Counted from the stretch's first letter, positions 8,326 to 17,424 are shown. The stretch: 64,000 nt of DNA from CAUZIZ01 sp965219005 (GCA_965219005.1 CBDCMS010000002.1:310001-374000); one strand, 5' to 3'. Program-made: numbers and translations. The notes: generated from the letters alone by a model not told the origin.

Positions 8326-9642
8326 ATGGGCAGTTCACAAGATTCCAACCCTTCCTCAACCACCAGTCTGGTGATCATAGGCGGCGGACCGATTGGCCTT
8401 GAAGCCGCCGCCAGGGCTGCGGTCGCGGGCATCGATGCGGTGGTTTTGGAAAAGGAACGCATCGGTCACCATATCAGGCTCTGGGGTCATGTCAGACTGT
8501 TCAGCCCCTTTCGGATGAATCACTCGAGTTGGGGGGCCCGACTCCTCTCCGAGGCGTTCCCGGACCTGGACCTACCGCCGGAGCAGGACCATCTGAAGGG
8601 CTCCGAATACATCCAGCAATACCTCGAGCCTTTGGCGAGGCTACCCCAACTGCGAGATCGAGTGCTGGAAGGCGTGGAAGTCGTCTCCATCGGACGTGAC
8701 CGTATCGGCAAGAAGGATCTGATCGGCGACTCCGACCGAGCTCGCTACCCTTTTCGCCTTCTCACCCGGTCCGAGAGCGGGGAGGCTATCTATAAGGCGG
8801 GTGCCATTATTGACGCCTCGGGAGTGTACTCGAGCCCCCAGGCCATCGGCAGCGGCAATATCCCTGCCGTCGGAGAAGAAGAAGCCATCCGGAAAGCACC
8901 CTCGCATTTTCACTCTCGAGTGGTCGATGTGCCGGGTGCGGACAGAGAGCGCTTCGCGGGGAAAAAAGTCCTTCTGGTGGGAGGTGGATACTCAGCTGCG
9001 ACTGCTCTGGAAGGCTTTGCAGAGCTGGTCCGGACAAATCCAGGGACCCGAGTGCACTGGGTCAACCGCAGTCCCCAAAGACTGCCCTATGTCCGATTCC
9101 CCGATGATCCTCTGCCCTACCGGGACGAACTCGCCAAGCTCGCCAACCGGCTGGCCCAAGGCCCCCCTTCCTGGCTGCGCTATCAGGGGGGTTCCTGCGT
9201 GGAGGAAATCCAAACCTGGCCCGGACACGACGGCAACAACTGCTTTACCGCAATGGTCAATTCTTCGAGGGGGGTTCAAGAGCTCGGAGTCGACGAGATT
9301 ATCGCAAATGTCGGATTTCGACCGGACAACTCCCTTTACCAACAACTTCAGGTTCACGAGTGCTACGCTACGATTGGCCCTATCAAACTGGCAGCCACCC
9401 TCCTCGAAGGATCGGGGGACTGTCTCACGCAGGAGCTGCCAGGCATCGAGACACTTCAGAATCCAGAACCCAACTTTTTCATTGCAGGCAACAAGAGCTA
9501 CGGAACAAACCCCACCTTTCTGATCTCCCAGGGGCTGGAACAGGTTGACCTCATCATTCGCCAGCTCGCCAAGCAGCAGATCGGGAACAACCCGGAAATT
9601 GTCGAACGAGGGCTCTCAAACGAGGTCTCACATGTGGGGTAA
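8326..9642 (+). CDS. FAD/NAD(P)-dependent flavoprotein (monooxygenase-like)
   Basis: This 438-residue protein has two Rossmann dinucleotide motifs: IIGGGPIG (residues 18-24) for FAD and LLVGGGYSAA (about 216-225) for NAD(P), with the linking motif IIDASGVYSSP near 161-171 and a late FFIAGNKSYG FAD-contacting phrase. This is the layout of class B flavin monooxygenases and of YpdA/thioredoxin-reductase-like enzymes. No redox-active CxxC pair is seen. The start at 8326 (MGSSQDSN) is chosen because it directly precedes the first beta strand; the ribosome site is weak. It lies 27 bp before the ArsM-like methyltransferase and is surely co-transcribed. Flavoproteins of the ArsO type occur in arsenic operons, so an arsenic or other thiol/metalloid substrate is an inference from context. 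Confidence 0.8.
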   Translation: MGSSQDSNPSSTTSLVIIGGGPIGLEAAARAAVAGIDAVVLEKERIGHHIRLWGHVRLFSPFRMNHSSWGARLLSEAFPDLDLPPEQDHLKGSEYIQQYLEPLARLPQLRDRVLEGVEVVSIGRDRIGKKDLIGDSDRARYPFRLLTRSESGEAIYKAGAIIDASGVYSSPQAIGSGNIPAVGEEEAIRKAPSHFHSRVVDVPGADRERFAGKKVLLVGGGYSAATALEGFAELVRTNPGTRVHWVNRSPQRLPYVRFPDDPLPYRDELAKLANRLAQGPPSWLRYQGGSCVEEIQTWPGHDGNNCFTAMVNSSRGVQELGVDEIIANVGFRPDNSLYQQLQVHECYATIGPIKLAATLLEGSGDCLTQELPGIETLQNPEPNFFIAGNKSYGTNPTFLISQGLEQVDLIIRQLAKQQIGNNPEIVERGLSNEVSHVG

Positions 9643-9669
9643 AAGACCCGGAAAGACGGAGGACTGAAC

Positions 9670-10698
9670 ATGAGCCGAGAAGCGATTCTTGAAACCTATT
9701 CGAAGGCCGCGACGGAGAGAGATGAGTTGCTTTGCTGTCCCGTGGATTATCAACAGGAGTTTTCCCCGGAGGAGCTCGAACACATACCCGAGGAGGTCCT
9801 CGAGTTCAACTACGGCTGTGGTGTTCCCCCTGAGCTGAGGAGATTGGAGCCCGGGAAGAGCGTTCTGGATCTGGGTCCCGGTCTGGGTCGAGACTGCTTC
9901 ATTGCCGCTCGAAAAGTGGGGCCCGAAGAGCAGGTGTTTGGCCTCGACATGAATGACGAGATGCTTCAGAAGGCCGAGCGCTACAAGCAAACCGTCGTGT
10001 CGCGATTGGGATACGACAACCTGAGCTTTCTAAAGGGCCAATTCGATGTCCAGATTCCACTGGAGGATTCCAGCATCGACGTCATCTTCTCCAACTGCGT
10101 CAACAACCTCGCACTGGAAAAGCAAACCGCCTACCAGGAGATGATCAGAATCCTTCGACCGGGAAGCAAACTGTCCTTTTCGGATATCGTGTCCTACGAA
10201 CCCCTCCCGGCAAAGTTGAGGGTGAATGAAACCGCCTGGGCCGATTGTGTGGCCGGGGCGCTTTCCTTTCAGGTTCTGAACCAGCTGCTGAACGAAATCG
10301 GCTTCCAGGGTGTCACCCTGAAAACGGACTACCTGTGGCAAAAAGGGGCTCAGATCGTCGAACGATATTTCCCCTCGGCATCGCTCAGTCCTGAGGAGCT
10401 CGAAACCGTCGAGTCAGTGCGACTCTATTCCGTCACGGTGGAAGCCTACAAGCCGGTCCTGGATCCCAACGGACCCTGCTATTGGAAAGGCCACTACGCC
10501 CTGTATGACGGCCCTGCCACCGCCTATCATCTGGATCCGGATCCCGACCACGTCTTTCCGGCAGGGGTGCCCATGGAGGTGTGTGAAAAAACGGCAACCG
10601 TGTTGAAGAACGAACCCCACAGCAGTTACTTCACGGTCTTCGAACCGGAAGGCGAAGTGGAAGCCCGGCTGTGTGTGCCTGGTTCGGAGTGCTGCTAG
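9670..10698 (+). CDS. ArsM-like SAM-dependent methyltransferase
   Basis: This 342-residue class I methyltransferase has the SAM motif VLDLGPGLGRD (residues 65-75) and the acidic GLDMNDEML. The arsenite methyltransferase hallmarks are present: YGCG (Cys50), SNCVNNL (Cys143) and DCVAGAL (Cys193); the 50-residue spacing of the last two equals that reported for the As(III)-binding pair of characterised ArsM. Unusual features are an N-terminal Cys22-Cys23 pair, an extended C-terminal domain with MEVCEKTATVL, and a final PGSECC that could be a metalloid- or metal-binding tail. A GGAGG site precedes the ATG. Arsenic methylation is the most likely role; another thiophilic metalloid is possible. The enzyme is cytosolic and pairs with the upstream flavoprotein. 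Confidence 0.85.
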   Translation: MSREAILETYSKAATERDELLCCPVDYQQEFSPEELEHIPEEVLEFNYGCGVPPELRRLEPGKSVLDLGPGLGRDCFIAARKVGPEEQVFGLDMNDEMLQKAERYKQTVVSRLGYDNLSFLKGQFDVQIPLEDSSIDVIFSNCVNNLALEKQTAYQEMIRILRPGSKLSFSDIVSYEPLPAKLRVNETAWADCVAGALSFQVLNQLLNEIGFQGVTLKTDYLWQKGAQIVERYFPSASLSPEELETVESVRLYSVTVEAYKPVLDPNGPCYWKGHYALYDGPATAYHLDPDPDHVFPAGVPMEVCEKTATVLKNEPHSSYFTVFEPEGEVEARLCVPGSECC

Positions 10699-10775
10699 AT
10701 TGAAGAAAATTTCAAGATACAAGATACAAACAAATCTCGAATCACAAGCACCATGTATCTTGGAATTTGTTCTTC
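10699..10775. repeat. A/C-rich intergenic repeat
   Basis: A short convergent gap holds TTTCAAGATACAAGATACAA and, inverted, ATGTATCTTGGAATTTG. The same AAGATACAA vocabulary recurs in the inverted repeat at 15044-15253. It could fold into a hairpin between the two converging genes. Confidence 0.5.
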
Positions 10776-11369
10776 TTACACATCAACGTAGTCGAGGAAA
10801 TCCTTGATCATTCTGGCGGTCAGGCCCCAGATGGTCTGTCCATCGTAGTGATAGAAGTAAACAGAAATCCATCGGTCCTCTCTCCACCGCCTTTGGATCA
10901 GGGGCGTGGTTTCATGGAAAAAGCGGAACGGCACCTCCAGCATCGACGCCACTTCGCGAGGGTTTGCTACCGTCGTGAAGCCCTCCCGGATGTATCCCGC
11001 AAAGGGCGAGACTGAATAACCTGTGACCGAGGTATAGTCCTTGAAGCGTCCGAGGAAGTCGACCTGCTTGGGAGAGACTCCTATCTCTTCCTCGGTCTCT
11101 CGCAGGGCCGTGTCCCAGAGGGATGGATCCTTTTTTTCTTCCAACCCACCTGGAAAACAAATCTGTCCCTTGTGGGTGGCGACTTCCTGTGTCCGCCGAG
11201 TGAGCAGGAAGTGTGGTTCTCCCTGACGCTCGAAGATCGACATCAGAACCGCTGCCCGGCCCCGGAACTGCTTGGACTGGGCCTCGAACTCCGCCTGCGA
11301 GAGTTTCTGCCTGGTCCTTTCTTTCCAGCCCAATCCACTTCTCCCGACGTTGCCGTTAGCGCTCCTCAA
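10776..11369 (-). CDS. Nudix hydrolase, CoA pyrophosphatase type
   Basis: This 197-residue protein has a complete Nudix box starting GGLEEKKDPSLWDTALRETE and continuing EEIGV, with the preceding LLTRRTQEVATHKGQICFPG phrase that marks the NudL/YeaB CoA pyrophosphatase branch. Such enzymes cleave CoA or acyl-CoA to phosphopantetheine and 3',5'-ADP. The annotated start is a TTG 18 bp after the creatininase stop; no in-frame ATG occurs before residue 43, which lies inside the fold, so a non-ATG start near here is needed and the exact one is uncertain. It follows the creatininase-family gene on the same strand and is probably co-transcribed. Confidence 0.85.
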   Translation of the reverse strand: MRSANGNVGRSGLGWKERTRQKLSQAEFEAQSKQFRGRAAVLMSIFERQGEPHFLLTRRTQEVATHKGQICFPGGLEEKKDPSLWDTALRETEEEIGVSPKQVDFLGRFKDYTSVTGYSVSPFAGYIREGFTTVANPREVASMLEVPFRFFHETTPLIQRRWREDRWISVYFYHYDGQTIWGLTARMIKDFLDYVDV

Positions 11370-11387
11370 CCCAGACTGCGGCTTCCT

Positions 11388-12134
11388 CTACTCTACCCTG
11401 GGATCGAGTTCAGCGGACATCAAATGAGGCTCGACCTCGCGGTTGCGACCTTCCAGCATTCCCTCCAGGAACTCGACCGTCTTGGCCACCGCCGCCTCCG
11501 CCAGTTGATGTCCTTTCTCGGCTGTGGCCTCCAGAGGCAGCTTGTCCTCCTGGTCGCGCATCGCATCCAGTCGCACGTTCTCAGGGAACAGCGCGAGGGC
11601 GATCGAAGTCTCATATTCCTGAGCATGGCCGGGTACCCCGGTGGTGCAGATCTTCTCCGCCAGCTGGCGGCTCAAATTCCAATAGGAGTGAATCTGGATA
11701 TTCGCTTGCGGATGTTCCAGCTGAAAGTAGAGCTGCCACTGCCGCAAGATGCCGTAGACGGGGGCCTCATTGCCGCCGTGGCCGTTGAGGACCAGAACGT
11801 TCTGGCAGCCGTGCCGCACCCTGCTCTCGATCGCGTCGAAAAGCACGGACAGCCACGACCCGGGCTTCGCGGTCAGAGAACCCTTGTGCACCATGTGATG
11901 CTCGGAAATCCCGACTCGAAGTGGCAGGGTGACCACCACGCGCGGGTAGAGACGTCGGGCCGCCTCCTCAGCAACCCACTCTGAGGACCGGATGTCGTGC
12001 TCCATCGCCAGGTGCTCCAGATGCTGTTCGATAGCACCTGTGGGGATCACACAGGCTTCAAAGTGCCCCGCCTCCAGAGCCTCACGAAACTCGCGCCGCG
12101 TCATCTTTTCGAGGCGAACTTCCTTCTCAGTCAT
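11388..12134 (-). CDS. Creatininase-family amidohydrolase
   Basis: This 248-residue enzyme shows the family metal-site motifs: PTGAIEQHLEHLAMEHD near residues 30-46 (usual form ExHGxHLP..TD), GHGGNEAP in the middle, and GHAQEYETS near residue 165, where the Glu is a ligand. Family members are zinc- or manganese-dependent and hydrolyse cyclic amides (creatinine, formamidopyrimidines, mycofactocin precursors). Gly is replaced by Leu after EQH and the DT that follows is MEHD, so the substrate may differ. The ATG at 12134 (MTEKEVRLEKMTRREF) fits the family start better than the extension to 12194. The true substrate is unknown; the aminotransferase nearby is divergent. Confidence 0.85.
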   Translation of the reverse strand: MTEKEVRLEKMTRREFREALEAGHFEACVIPTGAIEQHLEHLAMEHDIRSSEWVAEEAARRLYPRVVVTLPLRVGISEHHMVHKGSLTAKPGSWLSVLFDAIESRVRHGCQNVLVLNGHGGNEAPVYGILRQWQLYFQLEHPQANIQIHSYWNLSRQLAEKICTTGVPGHAQEYETSIALALFPENVRLDAMRDQEDKLPLEATAEKGHQLAEAAVAKTVEFLEGMLEGRNREVEPHLMSAELDPRVE

Positions 12135-12226
12135 TGTCCTGTTCCCCGGTATCCTTGGCAACCAGTCGGATGGCATTCCCGAGTCCCCGATCATAAGCCA
12201 TGCTCTATTCAGGCGCTAGCACCTTA

Positions 12227-12484
<258 letters not shown>

Positions 12485-12677
12485 CTGCAAAGAAGGTCCT
12501 CTCGACACGTTGGGATACTGGGCCATGGCGAAACGGTGGGTTCGCATTCCTCGGTGCGATCTGCCGTTGAAGCCCCCGGTCTTAGAAAAAGGATGGCCCT
12601 CATTTCCGATTGCACTCAATGCTCGATGGTGACAGGATCTAAAACTTGGAGTTCAAACCGATCGCAAGGAGAAGATA

Positions 12678-14012
12678 ATGCCCGAGCAAATCGCATCGTT
12701 GGAGGAAGTCTACGCGGCCCGAACGCCTCGCTCACGCGAGTTGTTTGAAAGAGCGAGCAATTACACCTCCGGTCCCATCAAGGGGGCCTACTTCTACCCC
12801 CCTTACCCGCTTGCGATGGAGCGAGGTGAGGGATGTTACCTCTATGACCTGGACGGCCATCAATACGTGGACTTCGCCAATCATCACACCGCGCAGATAC
12901 TGGGTCACAACCACCCCAAGGTGATGGAAGCCGTAAAGGCTCAGATGGCTAGAGGCGTTGCCTTGGGTGCTCCGATGGGTGTTGAGGCCGAGATCGCCGA
13001 GGAAATGTGTCGACGGGTGGCTTCAGTGGACGCGATCCGCTTCGTCAACTCGGGTACCGAGTCCACCCTTCACTCGATCCGACTGGCTCGCGGTTTCAGC
13101 GGAAAGCCCAAGATCGCGAAGTTTGAGGGGGGCTATCACGGCAGCCATGACCTCGTTGAGGTGAGCAGCTCAGCCCCTCCGCCAGACAAGGCGGGTCCGC
13201 CCGACGTACCTTACTCGGTGGCGACCGCCGGAGGCCTCTCTCCCAACGCAACGTCAGAGGTCCTGGTGCTGCCCTACAACAACGAGGCCGCGGTGGAAAA
13301 GCTGGTGGAGCAGCATCGAGATGAATTGGCTTGTGTGATCTTTGATCCCAAGGCGGGAACCCTTCCCCTGCGACCCGAATTCGTTCGGGCGGTACGCGAG
13401 ATCACTCGCAAGAACGGCGTCCTCTTGATTTTCGACGAGATCGTAGGCTTTCGCACCGGGACCGGTGGACTTCAGGCCCACTACGGGATCGACCCCGACC
13501 TGACCTGCTTTGGCAAGATCGTGGGCGGCGGTTTTCCGGTGGGCGCATTCGGCGGAAGAGCCGACATCATGGGCCTCTTCGACACTTCCAAGGGTCCCAC
13601 GGGGTTCTCCCAGAGTGGAACCTTCAGTGCCCACCCGGTGACGATGACGGCTGGCCTGACAATGCTGCGAGAACTGACTCCCGAGGCCTTCGACCACTTG
13701 AACCGTTTGGGCGACCGTCTTTGCAGTGGGCTCAACGCTCTCTTCTCCCGCCAGGGGATCGTAGCGCAGGCGGTCGGCGTCGGCTCGGTCTTCAGCATCT
13801 ACTTCGTCGACGGAGAGATCAGGAACCAACGCGACCTGGCCCGCAGCGACGGAGCCAGGGCCTTTCGAGTCTTCCTGGCGCTGCTGGAAGAAGGCTACTT
13901 CCTGGGCCATACTTTGAGTATGTGCTGCCTCTCCCTGCCCACGGAAGAAAGCCATATTGACGGTCTGATCGAGGCAACCGAAAAAGCCATAGAAAGAGCG
14001 ACGCCGGAATGA
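12678..14012 (+). CDS. Class III aminotransferase, glutamate-1-semialdehyde aminomutase-like
   Basis: This 444-residue PLP enzyme belongs to fold type I, subgroup II. It shows GEGCYLYDLDGHQYVDFANHH, the FVNSGTEST phosphate-binding loop, FEGGYHGSHD, the LIFDEIVGFRTG aspartate region, and the PLP lysine in CFGKIVGGGFPVGAFGG at about Lys280. These are closest to glutamate-1-semialdehyde 2,1-aminomutase and its paralogues rather than to ornithine or GABA transaminases. Real HemL usually has a more conserved N-terminus and a haem operon; here the neighbours are a DUF3500 protein and a transporter, so I infer a paralogue acting on another amino acid or amine. AAGGAG lies 8 bp before the ATG. It is cytosolic and 54 bp from the next gene. 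Confidence 0.85.
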   Translation: MPEQIASLEEVYAARTPRSRELFERASNYTSGPIKGAYFYPPYPLAMERGEGCYLYDLDGHQYVDFANHHTAQILGHNHPKVMEAVKAQMARGVALGAPMGVEAEIAEEMCRRVASVDAIRFVNSGTESTLHSIRLARGFSGKPKIAKFEGGYHGSHDLVEVSSSAPPPDKAGPPDVPYSVATAGGLSPNATSEVLVLPYNNEAAVEKLVEQHRDELACVIFDPKAGTLPLRPEFVRAVREITRKNGVLLIFDEIVGFRTGTGGLQAHYGIDPDLTCFGKIVGGGFPVGAFGGRADIMGLFDTSKGPTGFSQSGTFSAHPVTMTAGLTMLRELTPEAFDHLNRLGDRLCSGLNALFSRQGIVAQAVGVGSVFSIYFVDGEIRNQRDLARSDGARAFRVFLALLEEGYFLGHTLSMCCLSLPTEESHIDGLIEATEKAIERATPE

Positions 14013-14066
14013 ACCTGACTGGTTGAGGCATCGCTGCAGAAAAACCTGGACCCGGAGGACTTGAAC

Positions 14067-15041
14067 ATGATTGGCGAAAACAGTCACCTGAGTCGCCGCG
14101 AGTTCATGGCAAAGGTGAGCACGGTAGCGGCCAGCACCTTGCCCGTGGGCGTGGGGCTTTCCCCCTTCGCAGAGGCCGCCCCCACTCCGAGGAGCGCGGC
14201 TGAAAGCATTGTCCAGACCCTCCATGGCAGCCTGACCGAGTCCCAGAAGTCGGTGGTGCTGCTGCCCTGGAGTGACAGCAGACGCACCCGCATCAACGCT
14301 AACTGGAAGGTTACCGAACCAGGGATCGGCAGCGATTTCTACAGCAACGAGCAGCGCCATTTGATCGACCAGATCCTCCGTTCGGTTACGAGTCCCGATG
14401 GATACGAACGGCTGCTTCGGCAGATGAAAGAGGATTGGGGAGGGATCGAACGCTACGCCATGGCCATCTTCCAAGATCCTGGCTCAGACAAGTTTCTGTG
14501 GGAGATGACCGGACGGCATCTTACCCTTCGTGCCGACGGGAACAGCGTTAACGACACCGCCTTTGGAGGCCCGATCGTTTACGGGCACGGGGCCGGGGAT
14601 TCTCGGGCTGGCCTGCCCGGCAACGTCTACTACTACCAATTGGAGAAGGCCAACCAGGTCTTCCAGGCGCTGGATGGCAAGCAGCGCCAGAAAGCGCTCC
14701 TGCCCAAGGCGCCACCAGAAGCAGAAGTACCGATCCAAGGTCGTGGCGCCAGCTTTTCGGGCATCGCCGCCAGTGAACTCGCTTCGGATCAACGGGCACT
14801 GGTCGAAGAAACGATGAAGGTCCTCCTGGCTCCTTTCCGAGAGGAGGACGTCAAGGAGACTATGTCGCTATTGAAATCCGGTGGCGGTCTCGACCAGCTG
14901 CACCTCGCCTTCTACCAGAGCGGTAATCTGGGTGACGATCAGGAGTGGGAAATCTGGCGACTGGAAGCGCCGACTCTGGTGTGGCACTTCAGAGGATCAC
15001 CCCACGTACACACCTACGTGAATATCGGCAAGAAGGGGTGA
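14067..15041 (+). CDS. DUF3500 protein with Tat-type signal
   Basis: This 324-residue protein begins with a twin-arginine type signal (SRREFMAKVSTVAASTLPVG), so it is probably exported folded. The mature part matches the DUF3500 layout: an early QKSVVLLPWSDSRRTRINANW, a central aromatic stretch (YAMAIFQDPGSDKFLWEMTGRHLTLRAD), and a C-terminal phrase on bonding of Trp/His-rich strands (EWEIWRLEAPTLVWHFRG, HVHTYVNI). The function of DUF3500 is not known. The ATG at 14067 has GGAGG 8 bp upstream and is preferred to the TTG at 14061. It follows the aminotransferase by 54 bp and is likely in the same operon. Confidence 0.85.
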   Translation: MIGENSHLSRREFMAKVSTVAASTLPVGVGLSPFAEAAPTPRSAAESIVQTLHGSLTESQKSVVLLPWSDSRRTRINANWKVTEPGIGSDFYSNEQRHLIDQILRSVTSPDGYERLLRQMKEDWGGIERYAMAIFQDPGSDKFLWEMTGRHLTLRADGNSVNDTAFGGPIVYGHGAGDSRAGLPGNVYYYQLEKANQVFQALDGKQRQKALLPKAPPEAEVPIQGRGASFSGIAASELASDQRALVEETMKVLLAPFREEDVKETMSLLKSGGGLDQLHLAFYQSGNLGDDQEWEIWRLEAPTLVWHFRGSPHVHTYVNIGKKG

Positions 15042-15043
15042 GG

Positions 15044-15253
15044 CACAAGAAACAAGATACAAGATACAAACAAGCACCAAATACCAAGCTCCAAGATACA
15101 AAAGGGATCTGGAAGATTCGGGCTATAGTTACCCGCGGCGCCTGGGATGATTGGTCAGAAGTGCCCATCGAGCCGAAGCCGGTTCCTCCTGTTGGTTTGA
15201 GATTTGGTGCTTGGAACTTGGAGGTTGTTTGTATCTTGTTTCTTGTTTCTTGA
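15044..15253. repeat. Inverted repeat of about 55 bp (ACAAGAAACAAGATAC family)
   Basis: The left arm (15044-15101) reads ACAAGAAACAAGATACAA and continues with CAAGCACCAAATACCAAG. The right arm (15200-15253) is its reverse complement with a few changes (TTTGGTGCTTGGAAC, then TTGTTTGTATCTTG). About 100 bp lies between. It sits between convergent genes and could act as a bidirectional transcript-end structure. Related fragments occur at 6800 and 10703. Confidence 0.75.
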
Positions 15254-15270
15254 GATTAGCCTCTTCAGCG

Positions 15271-16719
15271 TCAACTTCGCCAAACCGTAAACTCCCTGTC
15301 GGCTGGGTTGAGGCGCCAGAACTGCGCTAGAATCAGGCTGAACGGGTAAGAGACGGCTAAGCAAATGACGATCCCTATGGGTCCGAAGAAGACCCAGTGG
15401 GTGTCGGTATAGTTTTGGATGTAGAACTCCAGCGGGATCGTGACCATAAAGGTGCCGATCAGCCAGCCCCAGAAATGAGCCCTACGCGTCAATACTCCGA
15501 GTAGGAATAAAGCGGACACGGGTGCGCCCAAATATGCTCCCACGATGCTGATCGCCTGCAGGATTCCCTCGGTCTGGGAGACCAGAAGACCGGCCAGGGT
15601 CGCCACCAGTCCCAGGGCCACGGTCAGTCCGCGCGCCAGATGGAGACTCCGGCGAGCTTCCAGGGTTGTCTTCCTCAGCGGCCCGACGAAATCGACCAGG
15701 ATCAAGGTACTCATGGAGTGAATTCCAGAATCGACGGTGGACATGGCAGCGGCAAATATGGCCGCGATGATCAGTCCTGAAAGGCCCGCAGGTAGAGCGT
15801 GTACGATGTAGAAGGGCAGAATCCGATCGCCGCCGAGCCCGTCAGCCAGCCTTTCGGGGAACAGGGAGAAATAGGCAAAGAGGCCCAGGCCAATGAAATA
15901 GAGAAGCCCTACGATGATGATCTCCAAAACGTGATCCAGAATGAGCGCCTTGGCCATCCCCCCAAAGGTCCTCACGGAGAGTAGCCGCTGGACCGTCACC
16001 TGGCTGGTCCCATACTGATTAAACGCGACAACGAAGTAGCAAAGAACCACGGCTAGCCCATTGAGCTCCGAGAAGCTGAAGCTCAGGTCTAACAGGGGCA
16101 GTTTGTCATTGTCAGAAGCCATCTCCATGATCTGCCCGATCCCGCCTGGCACACGCTCTGCGAGGGAAAAGGCAATCAGAACCGCCCCCAAGGCCAGAAT
16201 CAGGAACTGCACCACGTCGGTCCAGATCACGGCGGCCATCCCACCCAGGGTGGTGTAGGCGGTCGCTACCAGCCCCATGACGATGATCGCGCTCCAGAGG
16301 TCGAGACCGGTGACGGTTGAGAGTGCCAGAGCGGGGGCATAAAGGGCGATCCCCATCCATCCCTGGATCTGCAGAATCTGGAAGAACGAAGCGGTGTAGC
16401 GAGCCTGGCTCCCGAAACGCGACCCCACGTATTCGTAAATGCTGGTCAGGTTGAGCCGCCGATAGATGGGGAAGAAGAGCCAAATGACCAGTGGAGCGGC
16501 CAACAGGGCGGCTGGCAATCCCAGCACCAGGGCGGCATTCTCCCGGAATGCCACCGCGGGCGCCCCTAGATAGGTCAGGGCACTCAGGAGGCTGGCCACC
16601 ACACTCAGAGAAACCGCCACCCAGGGCATGTTGCGGTTGGCTAGAAAGTAGGAAGCGGTATCCTTCGGCTTGCCGGAGAGGGCCAGGGCTAAAGCGATGA
16701 CGACGACGAAGTAGCCCAC
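15271..16719 (-). CDS. Sodium:solute symporter (SSS family)
   Basis: This protein of at least 482 residues has about 13 hydrophobic segments and the SSS hallmarks: SYFLANRNMPW after the first helix, LTSIYEYVGSRFG, the TLGGMAAVIWTDVVQFLIL segment, and FAAAMSTVDSGIHSMSTL containing the sodium-site serines. It co-transports a small solute with Na+ across the inner membrane; sialic acid, proline, sugars or vitamins are all possible. The start is uncertain. The GTG at 16719 cuts into helix 1, while the open frame continues upstream for 22 codons (ending FGTLNYLVLV) to a stop, with AAGGAG before a CTG codon near 16761. A non-ATG start there would give a complete first helix. Confidence 0.88.
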   Translation of the reverse strand: MGYFVVVIALALALSGKPKDTASYFLANRNMPWVAVSLSVVASLLSALTYLGAPAVAFRENAALVLGLPAALLAAPLVIWLFFPIYRRLNLTSIYEYVGSRFGSQARYTASFFQILQIQGWMGIALYAPALALSTVTGLDLWSAIIVMGLVATAYTTLGGMAAVIWTDVVQFLILALGAVLIAFSLAERVPGGIGQIMEMASDNDKLPLLDLSFSFSELNGLAVVLCYFVVAFNQYGTSQVTVQRLLSVRTFGGMAKALILDHVLEIIIVGLLYFIGLGLFAYFSLFPERLADGLGGDRILPFYIVHALPAGLSGLIIAAIFAAAMSTVDSGIHSMSTLILVDFVGPLRKTTLEARRSLHLARGLTVALGLVATLAGLLVSQTEGILQAISIVGAYLGAPVSALFLLGVLTRRAHFWGWLIGTFMVTIPLEFYIQNYTDTHWVFFGPIGIVICLAVSYPFSLILAQFWRLNPADREFTVWRS

Positions 16720-16818
16720 CAGGACAAGGTAGTTCAGGGTTCCGAACGATGCTTCTTCCAGAAGATCACCCTCTCCTTGAGATCCTCAACGCCTGTGTCC
16801 GGGGAAAATGGTACTCGA

Positions 16819-17424
16819 TCAATTCTCCTGAGGGCCGTACCGGAATTGGTTTTCGACGAACTGGCTGAACGTCATTTTGGCCGTCGCGGCCATTGACTCT
16901 GCCATCGCCGTCCCCAGGACACGGCAGCGGCTGTTCATCTTATCTGGGCCACAGGTCTCGGAGCCATCAAGACAACGCCCGAAACGAACCATGGCACCAG
17001 AAACACTCATGGTTTCGACCGGGATCATCTTGCCTTGATAGAGCCGCCAGAACTGCTCCGTGGCCCCTTTCTGCTCCTCAGGGTCAGCTGAGTTCGCTAT
17101 GGTCGCCACGGCCGATAAGGCCTGCGAGTAGATCTGCCGCTGACTCTCGAGCCACGGCTTCATGAACTCCCGTTCCTGAGTCTCCCGATTCTTGGTGTTC
17201 TGGTCCCTATATTGAACAACCCCCCACAAGAACCCTGCAAGCGCGACGATTGCGGTGATCATCGGGACCATCTGCGTCAGCTTGTGGTACCACGGCTTGA
17301 CCGTCTTTAGCTCGGAAAGTTCGAGCTTCAGCTTTTCATTCTCCAGACGGACCTGCTCCAGACGGACTTGCCCCAGACGGAGCGTGCCTTCTGGACCATC
17401 TGCTTCCATGGTTGCTCCAACCAT
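16819..17424 (-). CDS. Small membrane protein with coiled coil, unknown function
   Basis: This 201-residue protein is not recognised. The first 45 residues form a charged coiled-coil-like segment with the repeating unit LGQVRLEQVRLE, encoded by tandem CAGACGGA-type DNA repeats (about 17342-17386). One hydrophobic helix follows (MVPMITAIVALAGFLWGVV, about residues 52-70). The rest is soluble, with four cysteines (GRCLDGSETCGPDKMNSRC) and a helical end. The topology is probably cytoplasmic coiled coil, one membrane pass, external domain, or the reverse. Similar short proteins with a coiled coil before one helix occur next to regulatory genes, but no role can be assigned. The kinase gene lies upstream on the same strand. 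Confidence 0.7.
   Translation of the reverse strand: MVGATMEADGPEGTLRLGQVRLEQVRLENEKLKLELSELKTVKPWYHKLTQMVPMITAIVALAGFLWGVVQYRDQNTKNRETQEREFMKPWLESQRQIYSQALSAVATIANSADPEEQKGATEQFWRLYQGKMIPVETMSVSGAMVRFGRCLDGSETCGPDKMNSRCRVLGTAMAESMAATAKMTFSQFVENQFRYGPQEN

Noticed and set aside
12678..14012. hemL
   Set aside because: The fold and lysine motif fit, but no haem-synthesis genes are near, and the neighbours suggest a paralogue. Symbol withheld.
13254..14474. Open frame of 406 codons on the minus strand
   Set aside because: It is antisense to the aminotransferase and DUF3500 genes, both with clear motifs. It is a shadow of their GC-rich third positions.
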